Assembly: GCA_017616015.1 (NCBI GenBank)
Contig: JAFZYY010000001.1
Coordinates: 215,661-279,660 of the forward strand
Direction: 5' to 3'
Source: Alphaproteobacteria bacterium
GTDB taxonomy: Bacteria; Pseudomonadota; Alphaproteobacteria; CAAGCB01; CAG-977
DNA: 64,000 nt
In this document: in pieces, positions 17,316 through 25,801 of the stretch
Position numbering within the stretch: position 1 is the stretch's first letter
Layout: every line of letters starts with the position of its first letter
Translations under genes and position numbers: made by a program
Notes under the pieces: model-generated
Databases searched by the model: none
What the model was told of the DNA's origin: nothing
What the model saw: only the letters and a program-made list of their open reading frames with translations

Positions 17316-18071
17316 TTGAACCAATCCAGAATCCTGATTTGCAATGATGACGGTATCAAAGCGGAAGGGATTCGTATGTTGGAACTGGCCGCCCTTCGTT
17401 TATCCGACGACGTTTGGGTGGTTGCTCCCGCCGCCGAACAAAGCGGCAAGGCGCATTCCTTTACGGCAAAAGGAGACTTGGAAGCCGTTAAAATCGATGA
17501 TCGCCATTTTGCCGTCAACGGCACGCCGACCGACTGTGTTTTGTTCGCATGCAATGTATTGCTGAAAGACCGCAAGCCCGATTTTATTTTTTCCGGCGTC
17601 AATCACGGTTCGAATTTAGGATTTGACGTGATTTATTCCGGCACGACGGGAGCGGCGATAGAAGGGACTTTACAGGGAATCAGATCTTTTTCTTTCAGTC
17701 TGTACGGCGCGAAGCGCGGTTCGGATTTTTGGCCTGTTATCCCGGAACTGCTGCCGTCAATCGTTGAAAAAGCGCTGACGATTGACTGGCCGGAACGCAC
17801 GTTTCTGAACATTAATTTTCCGGAACGTTCGGTTCGGGACGTTGCGGGCGTTCGGGTGACGCGGCTCAGTTCGCGCAAGATCGGCGACGATATTCAGATA
17901 ACAAAGCAAACGACGCAGGGGATTTCTTTTAATATCGGATATGCCAGAAACGGAGAAACGGAGCCGGATTCGGATACTTATGCCGTTCAGAACGGTTTTG
18001 TTTCCGTTACGCCTGTCAGCGTTGATATGACGGCTTTTTCCCGTTTAGCCGATTTTCAGAAAGTGTTTTAA
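17316..18071 (+). CDS. surE: 5'-nucleotidase SurE
   Basis: This 251-residue SurE-family phosphatase hydrolyses nucleoside monophosphates. The metal-binding NDDGI is at residues 9-13, with VVAPAAEQSGKAHSFT and VNHGSNLGFDVIYSGTTGAA completing the active site. The start is TTG at 17316 after an AGGCGAGGG ribosome site. It closes the dgt-to-surE operon and converges with a TPR gene after two bases. The canonical pcm partner that often follows surE is not here. Confidence 0.94.
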   Translation: MNQSRILICNDDGIKAEGIRMLELAALRLSDDVWVVAPAAEQSGKAHSFTAKGDLEAVKIDDRHFAVNGTPTDCVLFACNVLLKDRKPDFIFSGVNHGSNLGFDVIYSGTTGAAIEGTLQGIRSFSFSLYGAKRGSDFWPVIPELLPSIVEKALTIDWPERTFLNINFPERSVRDVAGVRVTRLSSRKIGDDIQITKQTTQGISFNIGYARNGETEPDSDTYAVQNGFVSVTPVSVDMTAFSRLADFQKVF

Positions 18072-18073
18072 AC

Positions 18074-18763
18074 TTACTTGTTCATTGCCAGCCAGTGTTG
18101 TTGCGCGGCCAATAAAGGATATGATGCGCCGCCTTTTTTCAGAGCCTGCACGGTAAGCGTATAGGCGTCTTCGTATTTTTCTTCCGCAATGGCAACGGAG
18201 GCTTTGGAGGCTAAAGCTTCCCAACTGTCCGGGAATGTTTCCGACAACGTGTCCGCCAGTTGTCCGGCAATATCCGCCAACCCGGCATGAGCCAGCACGC
18301 GGATTAAACGGTAATGATTGACGGGGCGGGTAAAAAAGGAATCTTGTGAAAAGCGCGTGGATAAAGCGTCTATCAGACGGACAGCCTGTTCATGCCGCTT
18401 TTTTTCGGATAGCATTTCGGCAACAAGCATATAAGTTTCTGCCGCGGAAAACTCGTCGCTTTGAATGTCGTTCAGGATTTCGCTTGCCTGATCCTCTTTG
18501 CCGATTGATGTCAGGCAGGCTGCCAGATAGGCGCCGACGGGCAGGTCTTTTTGTTCGGCTTCTTTAAACGTTTTTTTCAAAAAAGATTCGGCTTCTTCCG
18601 GTTGGCCGAGTAATAACAGACAAATACCGGCTTGCGCGGCAGCGATTAAGCAGGACGGATCGATTTCCAGGCATTCTTTTAAAAGGGCAACGGTTTCTTC
18701 CAGTTTAAAATGTTTTTTTGATAAGCGCGCTTGATTTAATTTTTCAATCAGTTCTTCTTTCAT
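18074..18763 (-). CDS. TPR-type helical repeat protein
   Basis: The 229 residues form consecutive amphipathic helix pairs of about 34 residues, e.g. LLKECLEIDPSCLIAAAQAG and ALASKASVAIAEEKYEDAYT, the pattern of tetratricopeptide repeats that scaffold protein-protein contacts. No signal peptide is present, so it is cytosolic. It is the last gene of the hydF-led minus-strand unit, two bases after the 80-residue gene. Its partner is unknown; a role in hydrogenase maturation is only a guess from position. Confidence 0.72.
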   Translation of the reverse strand: MKEELIEKLNQARLSKKHFKLEETVALLKECLEIDPSCLIAAAQAGICLLLLGQPEEAESFLKKTFKEAEQKDLPVGAYLAACLTSIGKEDQASEILNDIQSDEFSAAETYMLVAEMLSEKKRHEQAVRLIDALSTRFSQDSFFTRPVNHYRLIRVLAHAGLADIAGQLADTLSETFPDSWEALASKASVAIAEEKYEDAYTLTVQALKKGGASYPLLAAQQHWLAMNK

Positions 18764-18765
18764 CG

Positions 18766-19008
18766 TCAGTCCTCTAATTTAGTGCGTAAAAAATTCATAA
18801 AAGCTTTTTCTTCATAAGGCGGCTCGAACTTGTCCAAAGCGTCGTCGATCGCTTTTTCGATTTCGCGTTCGGTCGCGTTGTCATATAGCATTTTCAGTCG
18901 TTTGACCAGCTGTTCGCGCTGTTCCTGATTTTCCGGCGCGAAGCTTTGTTCGGCGGTCATTTCCTGTTTTTGCTTTATTTTTTGCTGCGCTTCCTCAAGC
19001 CAAGACAT
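18766..19008 (-). CDS. Small hypothetical protein in the hydF operon
   Basis: This gene encodes 80 residues that I do not recognise. The sequence is soluble, highly charged and mostly helical (AQQKIKQKQEMTAEQ, EREIEKAIDDALDKF), with no Cys and no signal peptide. It begins MSWLEEAQQ after an AAGGAGG ribosome site, is 10 bases downstream of the lipoprotein gene and 2 bases upstream of the TPR gene, so it is clearly part of the unit. Confidence 0.65.
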   Translation of the reverse strand: MSWLEEAQQKIKQKQEMTAEQSFAPENQEQREQLVKRLKMLYDNATEREIEKAIDDALDKFEPPYEEKAFMNFLRTKLED

Positions 19009-19018
19009 AGCGTCCTCC

Positions 19019-19288
19019 TTACGGGGTTAATTCCATACCGGTATAATAACACTGTCTTGTGTCAATATCACGGGCTTTAATTTCGTTTAGCGCGGCTTCG
19101 CGGATATGCTCGTGCCGCCAGTTTTTAGTGCCCTGGCATAAATCCTTCAAAGGAGCCGTTGCCGCCCATTCCCGCGCTTCGATCGGCAGAGCGTAAGCTT
19201 TTTCATAAAACGGTATGTCGTCATTTTGAAAAAAAGAAGAACAGGCGGCTATGCAGAACGGGGATAAAAATAAAAATATTTTTTTCAT
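19019..19288 (-). CDS. Small predicted lipoprotein coupled to hydF
   Basis: The 89-residue product starts MKKIFLFLSPFCIAAC, a lipoprotein signal with lipobox IAAC, and matures to an ~74-residue protein with two further Cys residues and a Trp-rich middle (NWRHEHIREAALNEI). The start codon overlaps the hydF stop (ATGA, 19285-19288), implying coupling. I do not recognise a family. A longer frame to 19387 runs into hydF and lacks the lipobox position, so it was not used. The genomic link to HydF is unusual for a lipoprotein. Confidence 0.7.
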   Translation of the reverse strand: MKKIFLFLSPFCIAACSSFFQNDDIPFYEKAYALPIEAREWAATAPLKDLCQGTKNWRHEHIREAALNEIKARDIDTRQCYYTGMELTP

Positions 19289-20481
19289 TTGCTTAATCCA
19301 AAAGGTTGAACAACGCGATTTAAAACGCCCTGCATTGCGGACAAAGCCATGCCGAAATTTGTTACCGGCACGCGATTGCGCGCGCATTCGTTTAAACGCC
19401 GCAAGGTTTCCAGGCGCGACAACATACAGCCGCCGCAGTGTATAACAACTTTAAATTTCTGTAAATCCGCCGGAAAATCACTGCCGGCAGACCATTCAAA
19501 ATGAATATCTTCGCCCAGCTTTTTCCTGATTAAAGAAGGAATTTTAACGCGGGCGATGTCGTCGTCCTGCGCGTGATGCGAGCAGGCTTCGGCGATTAGA
19601 ACGCGGTCGTTTCCATTCAGCTTCATCAGCTCGGCGGCGCCTTCGTAAAGCAGCTTTAAATCCCCCTTATAACGCGCGAAAAGCGTGGAAAACGTGGTCA
19701 GGGCGATTTCGGGCGGAACGACGGCGTTGACTTGTCGGATTAATTGGGAATCCGTAATCACCAAAGCGGGCGGTGTTTTCAGGTTCGGCAGAATTTTCAG
19801 AAAATCCTGATCGTTTTGAACGACATAAGCGTAAGCGTTTGCGTCCAGTATGTCCCGAATGACTTGCACCTGCGGCAAAATCAGCCGTCCCTTAGGCGCG
19901 GAAGAATCTATCGGCGCGACACAGACGATTGTTTGTCCTTCCCGAATCAGGTCACGCACCAGAGCCGGAGCGTTTTTTAAGTGTTCCGGAACGGTGTCTT
20001 TGATCAGTTGCTTTAACGCTTCTATATTGTTTCCTGTTGCGGCGCAAACCGAAATAAAAGGGCAGGCGGGTTCTTTGCCGGGAAGTTTCCCGATTAAATC
20101 GCTTTTGTTAAAAACTAGAATGAACGGTACTTTCAAGTCATTGAAAGTTTTCATTAAATCGTTTTCATGCTCTCCGATACCGTTCTCGTCCGTGATTAAT
20201 AAAGCAATGTCGACTTTATTAATGATTTTGCGTGTCGCCGCAATGCGCAGTTTGCCGATTTTTCCCGTGTCATCAATGCCGGCGGTGTCAAAGAAAGTGA
20301 CGGGGCCGACGGGAATCAGCTCGTAAATCTTTGAAACGGCGTCGGTTGTTGTTCCCGCCGTATCGGACACGATGGAAATCTGTTGCGCGCACAAAGCGTT
20401 TAAAAGAGAAGACTTGCCGACGTTCCGGCGGCCGAACAATCCGATGTTCAGACGTTCTCCTCTCGGGGCTGTTTCTGCCAT
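19285..20481 (-). CDS. hydF: [FeFe]-hydrogenase maturation GTPase HydF
   Basis: HydF is the GTPase scaffold on which the HydE/HydG-made diiron subcluster is assembled before transfer to HydA. The 398-residue protein has a TrmE-like G domain (GRRNVGKSS about residues 17-25, DTAGTTTD, DTAGIDD, NKSD), a dimerisation domain and the Fe-S cluster-binding C-terminal domain with C300-S-H302 and C349-GG-C352. The spacing of 46 residues between H302 and C349 matches the known CxHx(44-53)CxxC motif. HydA, HydE and HydG are not in this window. Its presence implies hydrogen metabolism by a [FeFe] hydrogenase, notable for an alphaproteobacterium. Confidence 0.93.
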   Translation of the reverse strand: MAETAPRGERLNIGLFGRRNVGKSSLLNALCAQQISIVSDTAGTTTDAVSKIYELIPVGPVTFFDTAGIDDTGKIGKLRIAATRKIINKVDIALLITDENGIGEHENDLMKTFNDLKVPFILVFNKSDLIGKLPGKEPACPFISVCAATGNNIEALKQLIKDTVPEHLKNAPALVRDLIREGQTIVCVAPIDSSAPKGRLILPQVQVIRDILDANAYAYVVQNDQDFLKILPNLKTPPALVITDSQLIRQVNAVVPPEIALTTFSTLFARYKGDLKLLYEGAAELMKLNGNDRVLIAEACSHHAQDDDIARVKIPSLIRKKLGEDIHFEWSAGSDFPADLQKFKVVIHCGGCMLSRLETLRRLNECARNRVPVTNFGMALSAMQGVLNRVVQPFGLSK

Positions 20482-20578
20482 AAGACATTCCTTTGCAAAA
20501 GAATCAATTTTCTTTTTCCTTTATACCTTTTTTTAGCATTTATCTGAAAAGATATTTTTAAGTAAAATTTTTTATAGG

Positions 20579-21580
20579 GTGTTGTCCGGTTTGATTAACA
20601 GAAGATATGTCCGAACATCATGTTTTTTGGCGGCGGCGTTGCTTTTTTCCGTGACAGGGCAAACAGCGGCGGAAGCGGATTCTTTTTTGAATCCTGCGCG
20701 AAATTCATATTCGCTGTCAAAAACGCTTGATCGCCCGTTTTTGCAATCCGTTCCCGTTCCGCAGGTCTGGCAGACGGATTCGTCTTCCGAAGAATTCAGA
20801 CGGGCTTTATCAAACGCTGATTCACCCGAAGAGTTGGCGGACAGATACCTTAGAGATGCTCTTTGGCAAACGGAAGCTACCGATATGCAAAATGATTTTC
20901 AAACGATTGTTCTTGACGATCAACTGTCGGAAAAAACGGAAATTGCCGATGTGCTGAACGACCTCATGCCGGTTATTGTGCTGGCAAATGACGATGTTGT
21001 AGGTCAGGTTGAGAAAATAGAAAGCGATTTTGATGATTTTCAAATATCCTTATCTGAAAAAAATGCTGAAAAATTGCCGGAACATTTGCTTGACCTGAAC
21101 GCTTTTTTTAACTCTTTGAAAGAAACGGCGCCGATGGACGTTGAGTTGGCTTCTTTTCAGGATTTTTTCCGGAAAAAAAGCGCGCAGGAAACGCAGATTG
21201 TAACGGAAACGGCCGACTCTTTTATTACAGATGCCGTTTTGGATCAGGCAGAGCAAGTCTTTTCTTTTGAAAGATCTTATACTCAGGGAATGTGGGAAGC
21301 CGATGAAGTATGCTGGTCTTTGTTGATTAATGATGTTTTGGATCTGTCAACAGGCGCTAATTTTTTAGTTCGGGAAGAAGATTTGCCGGACGGAGAAACG
21401 ATCAAAAATTCATATCGTTCGGCCTCTCTGCTTGACAGAGAGGAAAAAACTGATCAGATTCAAGGCGATCGTTTTTCCGCAGACAGACAGGCTTTGATAA
21501 AGAGGTTGCCCAAGTTGCTGGAAACAATTGAAACACAAGGTCGTAAAACAAAAGGCCGTAATACAAAGGACGTAAAATGA
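20579..21580 (+). CDS. Exported protein of unknown function upstream of a TolC-like lipoprotein
   Basis: The 333-residue product has an N-terminal signal peptide (positively charged start, hydrophobic about 14-28, cleavage near AEA). The mature part is acidic, largely helical, with repeated Asp/Glu/Phe/Leu patterns and only one Cys. I do not recognise a family. The start is GTG 20579 or the next codon TTG 20582; no strong ribosome site is seen. Its stop overlaps the start of the following gene (ATGA), so the two are expressed together and this protein may be a periplasmic partner of that channel. Confidence 0.65.
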   Translation: MLSGLINRRYVRTSCFLAAALLFSVTGQTAAEADSFLNPARNSYSLSKTLDRPFLQSVPVPQVWQTDSSSEEFRRALSNADSPEELADRYLRDALWQTEATDMQNDFQTIVLDDQLSEKTEIADVLNDLMPVIVLANDDVVGQVEKIESDFDDFQISLSEKNAEKLPEHLLDLNAFFNSLKETAPMDVELASFQDFFRKKSAQETQIVTETADSFITDAVLDQAEQVFSFERSYTQGMWEADEVCWSLLINDVLDLSTGANFLVREEDLPDGETIKNSYRSASLLDREEKTDQIQGDRFSADRQALIKRLPKLLETIETQGRKTKGRNTKDVK

Positions 21581-23622
21581 AAAAAGAGTTTTTAATTAAA
21601 AAGAATTTTTGGAAAAGAACGTCCTTTCTGACGACTTCCGTTGCGGCGTTGCTGATCGCGGCCTGTTCTGTCGAGCCGGAGCCGCTGAGCGATTGGGAAC
21701 GCGCCGTCCGCGTCGATCAGGATATTCAGGAAATGTTCCAGGATCAGCGCTCGAATAAAATTATGAAGCCGATTTCTTTATATGATGCTATGGCGCGGGC
21801 GTTGAAATATAACCTGAATTCCCGTTTAAAACTGATGGAAACGGCTCTTTCCGCCAAACAGTTTGACTTGTCTTCCGTTGATATGCTACCGCAGGTGTCC
21901 GCGCAGGCCGGTTATTCCGCCCGCAGCAATTATGAAGCCGTTGTTTCCAAATCCATGCAGAACGGCGTTATGTCTCAGGACGCGAGGGCTTACAGTTCAA
22001 AGTCGCACGGTATAGCTAACGCTCAGATCAGTTGGAATATTTTGGATTTCGGCGTCAGCTATTATCAGGCAAAGCAGGACGCTAATAGAATTCTGATGGT
22101 AAAGGAACAACGCCGCAAGCAGGTTCAGGCTTTGTTGCAGGACGTTCGTGCCGCTTACTGGCGCGCTTTGGCCGCGGAACGTTTGGCTCCGGAAATTGAC
22201 GATTTGATGGAAGAAGCGACTTTCGTTCTGGAAAATCTGCGCGCCATGGGAAATGAATCAAAAGAAAATTCGCCCGTTTTGCTGAATTATCAGATGGGGC
22301 TGATGGAAACGATGCGCGATTTGAGCGAAATGAAGAAAGAATTGCTTTTATCCCGCGAAAGTCTGGCCGCATTGATGAATCTGAAGCCCGGAACACGTTA
22401 TCGGCTGGTCGGTTCCGAAAACGGTAATTTTGTGTTGCCGGAAATCCGGTCGAATTTGGATCGGCTGGAATGGCTGGCGTTGATGAACAGGCCGGAGCTA
22501 CGCGAGGAAGATTATAAACTTCAGAATACGCGTCTGGCCGCTAAAAAAGCGTTGTTAAAATTGCTTCCCGGAATAAATCTTTCCGCTTCGGCTAATTATG
22601 ACAGCGACGATTTCCTGTCTCATAATTCCTGGTTGCAGGCTGCCGCTCAATTAGGGTGGAATTTGCTGAATCCGGCCAGAATGCAGAAGACCTTGGCTTA
22701 CGGGGAGGTGAAAGAAGCCGTCGATAATCTGAACCGTCAGGTAACGGCGATGACTGTTTTGACGCAAACCCATATCGGGTGGGGACGTTATCAGGGGGCA
22801 AAAGAAACATATCAGCTGAGCGTTGAAATTGCCGAAGTGGCTCAAAAGTTAGCACAGCAGGCTTCGGAAAACGCCAAAACGGACGTGTTGGCTGAAGCCG
22901 AAAAGGTTTCCACCGCTGCTCGGGCTTTGTTCGCCAAGTTAAGATCCGCCATGAATTGGGCTGAGTTGCAGGACGCGACCGGATACGTGTTCGTGACTTT
23001 GGGGCTTGATCCGTTGCCGGCAGATTTTGCGTCCAATGATTTGGGAACGATTTCCAGAGCGTTGGAACGCGTGATGACGGCATGGGATATGGGACGGTTT
23101 ACAAACGAGGATTATCCGCGTTTGCCGCCTGTGCCGATGCACCGTCCGCCCGTGTATATCAATGCAAATTTGCCGATGCAAAGAGTGCTTGAGGACAGCC
23201 GGTTTGTCGTTACGGTTCCGCCGACGACTTTTGCCGAAGCGGACTTAGGACATAAAGTGGCTTATACGGCGACCATGCGGGACGGAAGCCCGTTACTGCC
23301 GTGGCTGTTCTTCGATTCGAAAACGATTACTTTGTCGGGGCGGCCGCCGGCTACTTCGGAAGGCATTTACGAAATCAAAATAATGGCGCGCAACAGCCGG
23401 AAAATGAGCGCTTATATCTTTATTACCGTTCAGGCCGTGCGCGGATACAAGACTATTTTGGATATGCGCGGAGCGGAACCGGATTCCCGCGTGACGGTTA
23501 TTCAGCGTTGCGATGGTTCCGATGAATGCCGGGACTATCAGAACGTCCGCCAGATAGAGATGTTCCCGGAAAAAGTAACGGTAACGCCGTTGCCGCTTCC
23601 GACGAAAAACAGAAAAAGGTAA
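21577..23622 (+). CDS. TolC-like outer membrane lipoprotein with a C-terminal Ig/cadherin-like domain
   Basis: This 681-residue protein is longer than usual TolC proteins (~420-500). It starts with a lipoprotein signal (LLIAAC, Cys30). Residues ~65-480 form an outer membrane efflux domain with ISLYDAMARALKYNLN and LDFGVSYYQAKQDANR type motifs and a long coiled-coil pattern. Residues ~541-619 resemble a He_PIG/cadherin-like fold: GHKVAYTATMRDGSPLLPWL, ITLSGRPPATSEGIYEIKI and ISVQ-type strand. A short Cys-containing tail follows. The fusion is rare in my experience; the domain may face the periplasm or surface. It is coupled to the preceding exported protein, and no pump genes are adjacent. Confidence 0.82.
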   Translation: MKKEFLIKKNFWKRTSFLTTSVAALLIAACSVEPEPLSDWERAVRVDQDIQEMFQDQRSNKIMKPISLYDAMARALKYNLNSRLKLMETALSAKQFDLSSVDMLPQVSAQAGYSARSNYEAVVSKSMQNGVMSQDARAYSSKSHGIANAQISWNILDFGVSYYQAKQDANRILMVKEQRRKQVQALLQDVRAAYWRALAAERLAPEIDDLMEEATFVLENLRAMGNESKENSPVLLNYQMGLMETMRDLSEMKKELLLSRESLAALMNLKPGTRYRLVGSENGNFVLPEIRSNLDRLEWLALMNRPELREEDYKLQNTRLAAKKALLKLLPGINLSASANYDSDDFLSHNSWLQAAAQLGWNLLNPARMQKTLAYGEVKEAVDNLNRQVTAMTVLTQTHIGWGRYQGAKETYQLSVEIAEVAQKLAQQASENAKTDVLAEAEKVSTAARALFAKLRSAMNWAELQDATGYVFVTLGLDPLPADFASNDLGTISRALERVMTAWDMGRFTNEDYPRLPPVPMHRPPVYINANLPMQRVLEDSRFVVTVPPTTFAEADLGHKVAYTATMRDGSPLLPWLFFDSKTITLSGRPPATSEGIYEIKIMARNSRKMSAYIFITVQAVRGYKTILDMRGAEPDSRVTVIQRCDGSDECRDYQNVRQIEMFPEKVTVTPLPLPTKNRKR

Positions 23623-23625
23623 AAA

Positions 23626-23658
23626 AATAAAAGCTCCTGAAAAGGAGCTTTTATTTTT
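23626..23658. terminator. Bidirectional terminator between the TolC-like gene and trpS
   Basis: The palindrome AATAAAAGCTCCT-GAAA-AGGAGCTTTTATT has A-rich and T-rich flanks on both sides. It lies between convergent stop codons at 23622 and 23658. Confidence 0.85.
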
Positions 23659-24743
23659 TAGCGTTTGTATTTTTCCATTTGTTTTTTTAATAAATTGTCG
23701 TCTCTGAAATAATCGATTTTCATGGCTTTTCGGACGTCCTGCAAAGTTTGAGCCGCTTTTTGTTCGGCAACTTCGCTGCCTTTTTTCAGGATTTCATAGA
23801 CGGAGGAAAGATCGTTTTCCCATTTTTTACGTTCTGCGCGGAAAGGCTCCAATATCGTCTGAAGGACATTGTTCAGCAGTTTTTTGACTTTGACATCGCC
23901 CAACCCGCCGCGTTTATAATGAGCTTCCAATTCGTCCAGACTTTGATATTCCGGCAAAAATTCAGCCAGATGCTCCGGCTTCGCAAAGGCGCGCAGGTAC
24001 GTGAACACGGCGTTTCCTTCGACTTTTCCGGGATCGGACACACGCAGGTGATCCGGATCGGTAAACATATTCATGACTTTTTGCTGAACGTCTTTTTCGG
24101 AATCCGACAGGTAGATGCAGTTACCGAGCGATTTGCTCATTTTAGCTTTGCCGTCCGTGCCGGGCAGGCGCATGCACGCTTCGTTGTCCGGCAATAAAAT
24201 CTTCGGCTCGACAAGCGTTTCGCCGTAAACGGCATTGAATTTGCGCACGATTTCCTGACACTGTTCTAACATCGGCGCCTGATCTTCGCCGACGGGGACG
24301 ACCGTCGCTTTGAAAGCCGTAATGTCGGCGGCCTGACTGATCGGGTAGGCGAAGAATCCGACGGGAATGCTTGCTTCGAAATTGCGCATCTGTATTTCCG
24401 ATTTTACGGTCGGATTGCGTTGCAAACGGGAAACTGTCACCAGGTTCATATAGTAAAAAGACAATTCCGTCAATTCGGGAACCATGGATTGAATGAACAG
24501 GTTTGATTTTACGGGATCCAATCCGATAGATAAATAATCGAGAGCGACTTCGAAAATGTTTTCCTGTATTTTTTCGGGGTTGTCCGCGTTGTCCGTCAAA
24601 GCCTGAGCGTCGGCAATCATGATATAGATTTCATCGTATTCGCCGGAATTTTGCAATTCGACGCGGTGACGCAAAGATCCGACATAATGTCCGACATGAA
24701 GACGTCCCGTGGGGCGATCGCCGGTTAAAATAATTTTGGTCAT
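23658..24743 (-). CDS. trpS: Tryptophanyl-tRNA synthetase
   Basis: The 361-residue class I synthetase charges tRNA-Trp. It opens MTKIILTGDRPTGRLHVGHY, with TGxxPTGxxHxGH as the HIGH region, has the AYPISQAADITAF stretch and KMSKS late in the chain. Length and architecture are normal. It is transcribed alone toward the bidirectional terminator at 23626-23658. Confidence 0.96.
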   Translation of the reverse strand: MTKIILTGDRPTGRLHVGHYVGSLRHRVELQNSGEYDEIYIMIADAQALTDNADNPEKIQENIFEVALDYLSIGLDPVKSNLFIQSMVPELTELSFYYMNLVTVSRLQRNPTVKSEIQMRNFEASIPVGFFAYPISQAADITAFKATVVPVGEDQAPMLEQCQEIVRKFNAVYGETLVEPKILLPDNEACMRLPGTDGKAKMSKSLGNCIYLSDSEKDVQQKVMNMFTDPDHLRVSDPGKVEGNAVFTYLRAFAKPEHLAEFLPEYQSLDELEAHYKRGGLGDVKVKKLLNNVLQTILEPFRAERKKWENDLSSVYEILKKGSEVAEQKAAQTLQDVRKAMKIDYFRDDNLLKKQMEKYKR

Positions 24744-24821
24744 GCAAAAACCTCTTTCGTTTTGTTGCTTTTACTACGTCTTAACATAAAAAGAAATTAA
24801 AGAGCAATAGAGATAAGATGT

Positions 24822-24856
24822 AAAAAAATCTCCGTTTTTTTACAAACGGAGATTTT
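24822..24856 (-). terminator. Terminator of HNH-like gene 1
   Basis: AAAATCTCCGTTT (24825-24837) pairs perfectly with AAACGGAGATTTT (24844-24856); on the minus strand it is followed by seven T's. The stem is nearly identical to those after the three other genes of the array. Confidence 0.85.
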
Positions 24857-24873
24857 AAATCGGAGATTTCTTT

Positions 24874-25617
24874 TTACCGACCGTCTCTGGCCGCTTTTAT
24901 CTTGGCTATATCGGCAGACTTTAAAGGCTTGGGCTGTTTTTGTCCCTTTCCGTTGTCGCGCTGATCTACCGTTCTGTAAGAATTTTTGCCGACGATCAAC
25001 AATTCTTCTTTCAGCGATTCGGGATTTCTCTTGTATTGCTGATATTCTTCAGCCGTCAGAGGCATCGCTATATAATAGGTCGTTCTGCTGCCTTCTTTTT
25101 CCGGCATGGGACCGTTACGCTTTTCCATCGCGTCGTGAACGTTTTTGTGTATATCGCTGCCGGCTGAATTGGGCAGGGGCATCATGCAACGCCAGTCATG
25201 AAGAGAGGTCAGCGTTTCGTTCCCGAATTGGACGGAGCCTTCATTTAAAGCGCCGCTGAGAGCGCGCGGAAATAAATGATGATAGTTATATCCGTTCGGC
25301 GTTTTTCCTTTACCGATGGATTCGTAAATATCTCTGTCGCTTAAACCGGCCTGGCGCAGACGCGCGACTCCTTCTTTATTTTCCGTGCCGTCAGGATTGA
25401 ACATGGTTTCTTTTAACATGCGTCCGCGTTCCTGTTTATATTCCTCATAAAGGGCTTGATTGGCTGCGGAAGATATTCTGACCGCTTCAATCGGAACCCA
25501 TTTAAAAACGACTTCAAAACCCGCGGGCAAAGAACCATTTCTGATGTTGTTATAGGAATGCGAGGAATGCTTGTTTCCTTTTTTTCTGTCGCGTTTCTTG
25601 TGAATATATTCTTTCAT
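24874..25617 (-). CDS. HNH-like nuclease-type protein, array copy 1
   Basis: The 247-residue protein has a Lys/Arg/His/Ser/Asn-rich N terminus, a conserved FEVVFKWVPIEAVRIS segment (about 34-50), a helical MLKETxxNPDGTENKEGxARLRQAGL part (67-92), and a His-rich block: NYHHLFPRA (111-119, HH at 113-114), LTSLHDWRCMM (H140) and DIHKNVHDAM (H157, H161). This spacing resembles HNH/Endonuclease VII-like treble-clef nucleases, though the usual Asn is replaced. The C terminus ends in ADIAKIKAARDGR. No signal peptide. Four paralogs lie in tandem. It has the most divergent promoter of the set. Nuclease activity is an inference and the biological role is unknown. Confidence 0.7.
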   Translation of the reverse strand: MKEYIHKKRDRKKGNKHSSHSYNNIRNGSLPAGFEVVFKWVPIEAVRISSAANQALYEEYKQERGRMLKETMFNPDGTENKEGVARLRQAGLSDRDIYESIGKGKTPNGYNYHHLFPRALSGALNEGSVQFGNETLTSLHDWRCMMPLPNSAGSDIHKNVHDAMEKRNGPMPEKEGSRTTYYIAMPLTAEEYQQYKRNPESLKEELLIVGKNSYRTVDQRDNGKGQKQPKPLKSADIAKIKAARDGR

Positions 25618-25653
25618 TTCAACCTCTGCTTGGTTAAGCGATATTTAAAAAGC

Positions 25654-25681
25654 ATTATGACATAAAATAAAGCTCCGCCCA
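25654..25681 (-). promoter_or_regulatory. Promoter of HNH-like gene 1
   Basis: On the minus strand CATAAT (25654-25659) stands 16 bases from TGGGCG (25676-25681), at the same position as the conserved promoters of the other three copies; the -35 is less conserved here. Confidence 0.5.
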
Positions 25682-25750
25682 AAAGAAAAAACTCGAAAAA
25701 GCAAGATTTCTTTTGGATTAAACTGGCGGAAAATGATTTTTTTTAAGCAT

Positions 25751-25784
25751 AAAAAAATCTCCGTTTTTTCAAACGGAGATTTTT
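25751..25784 (-). terminator. Terminator of HNH-like gene 2
   Basis: AAATCTCCGTTT and AAACGGAGATTT form a stem with a short loop, followed on the minus strand by a T run. Same sequence family as the other array terminators. Confidence 0.85.
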
Positions 25785-25801
25785 AATGTGAGTTGATTTT
25801 T

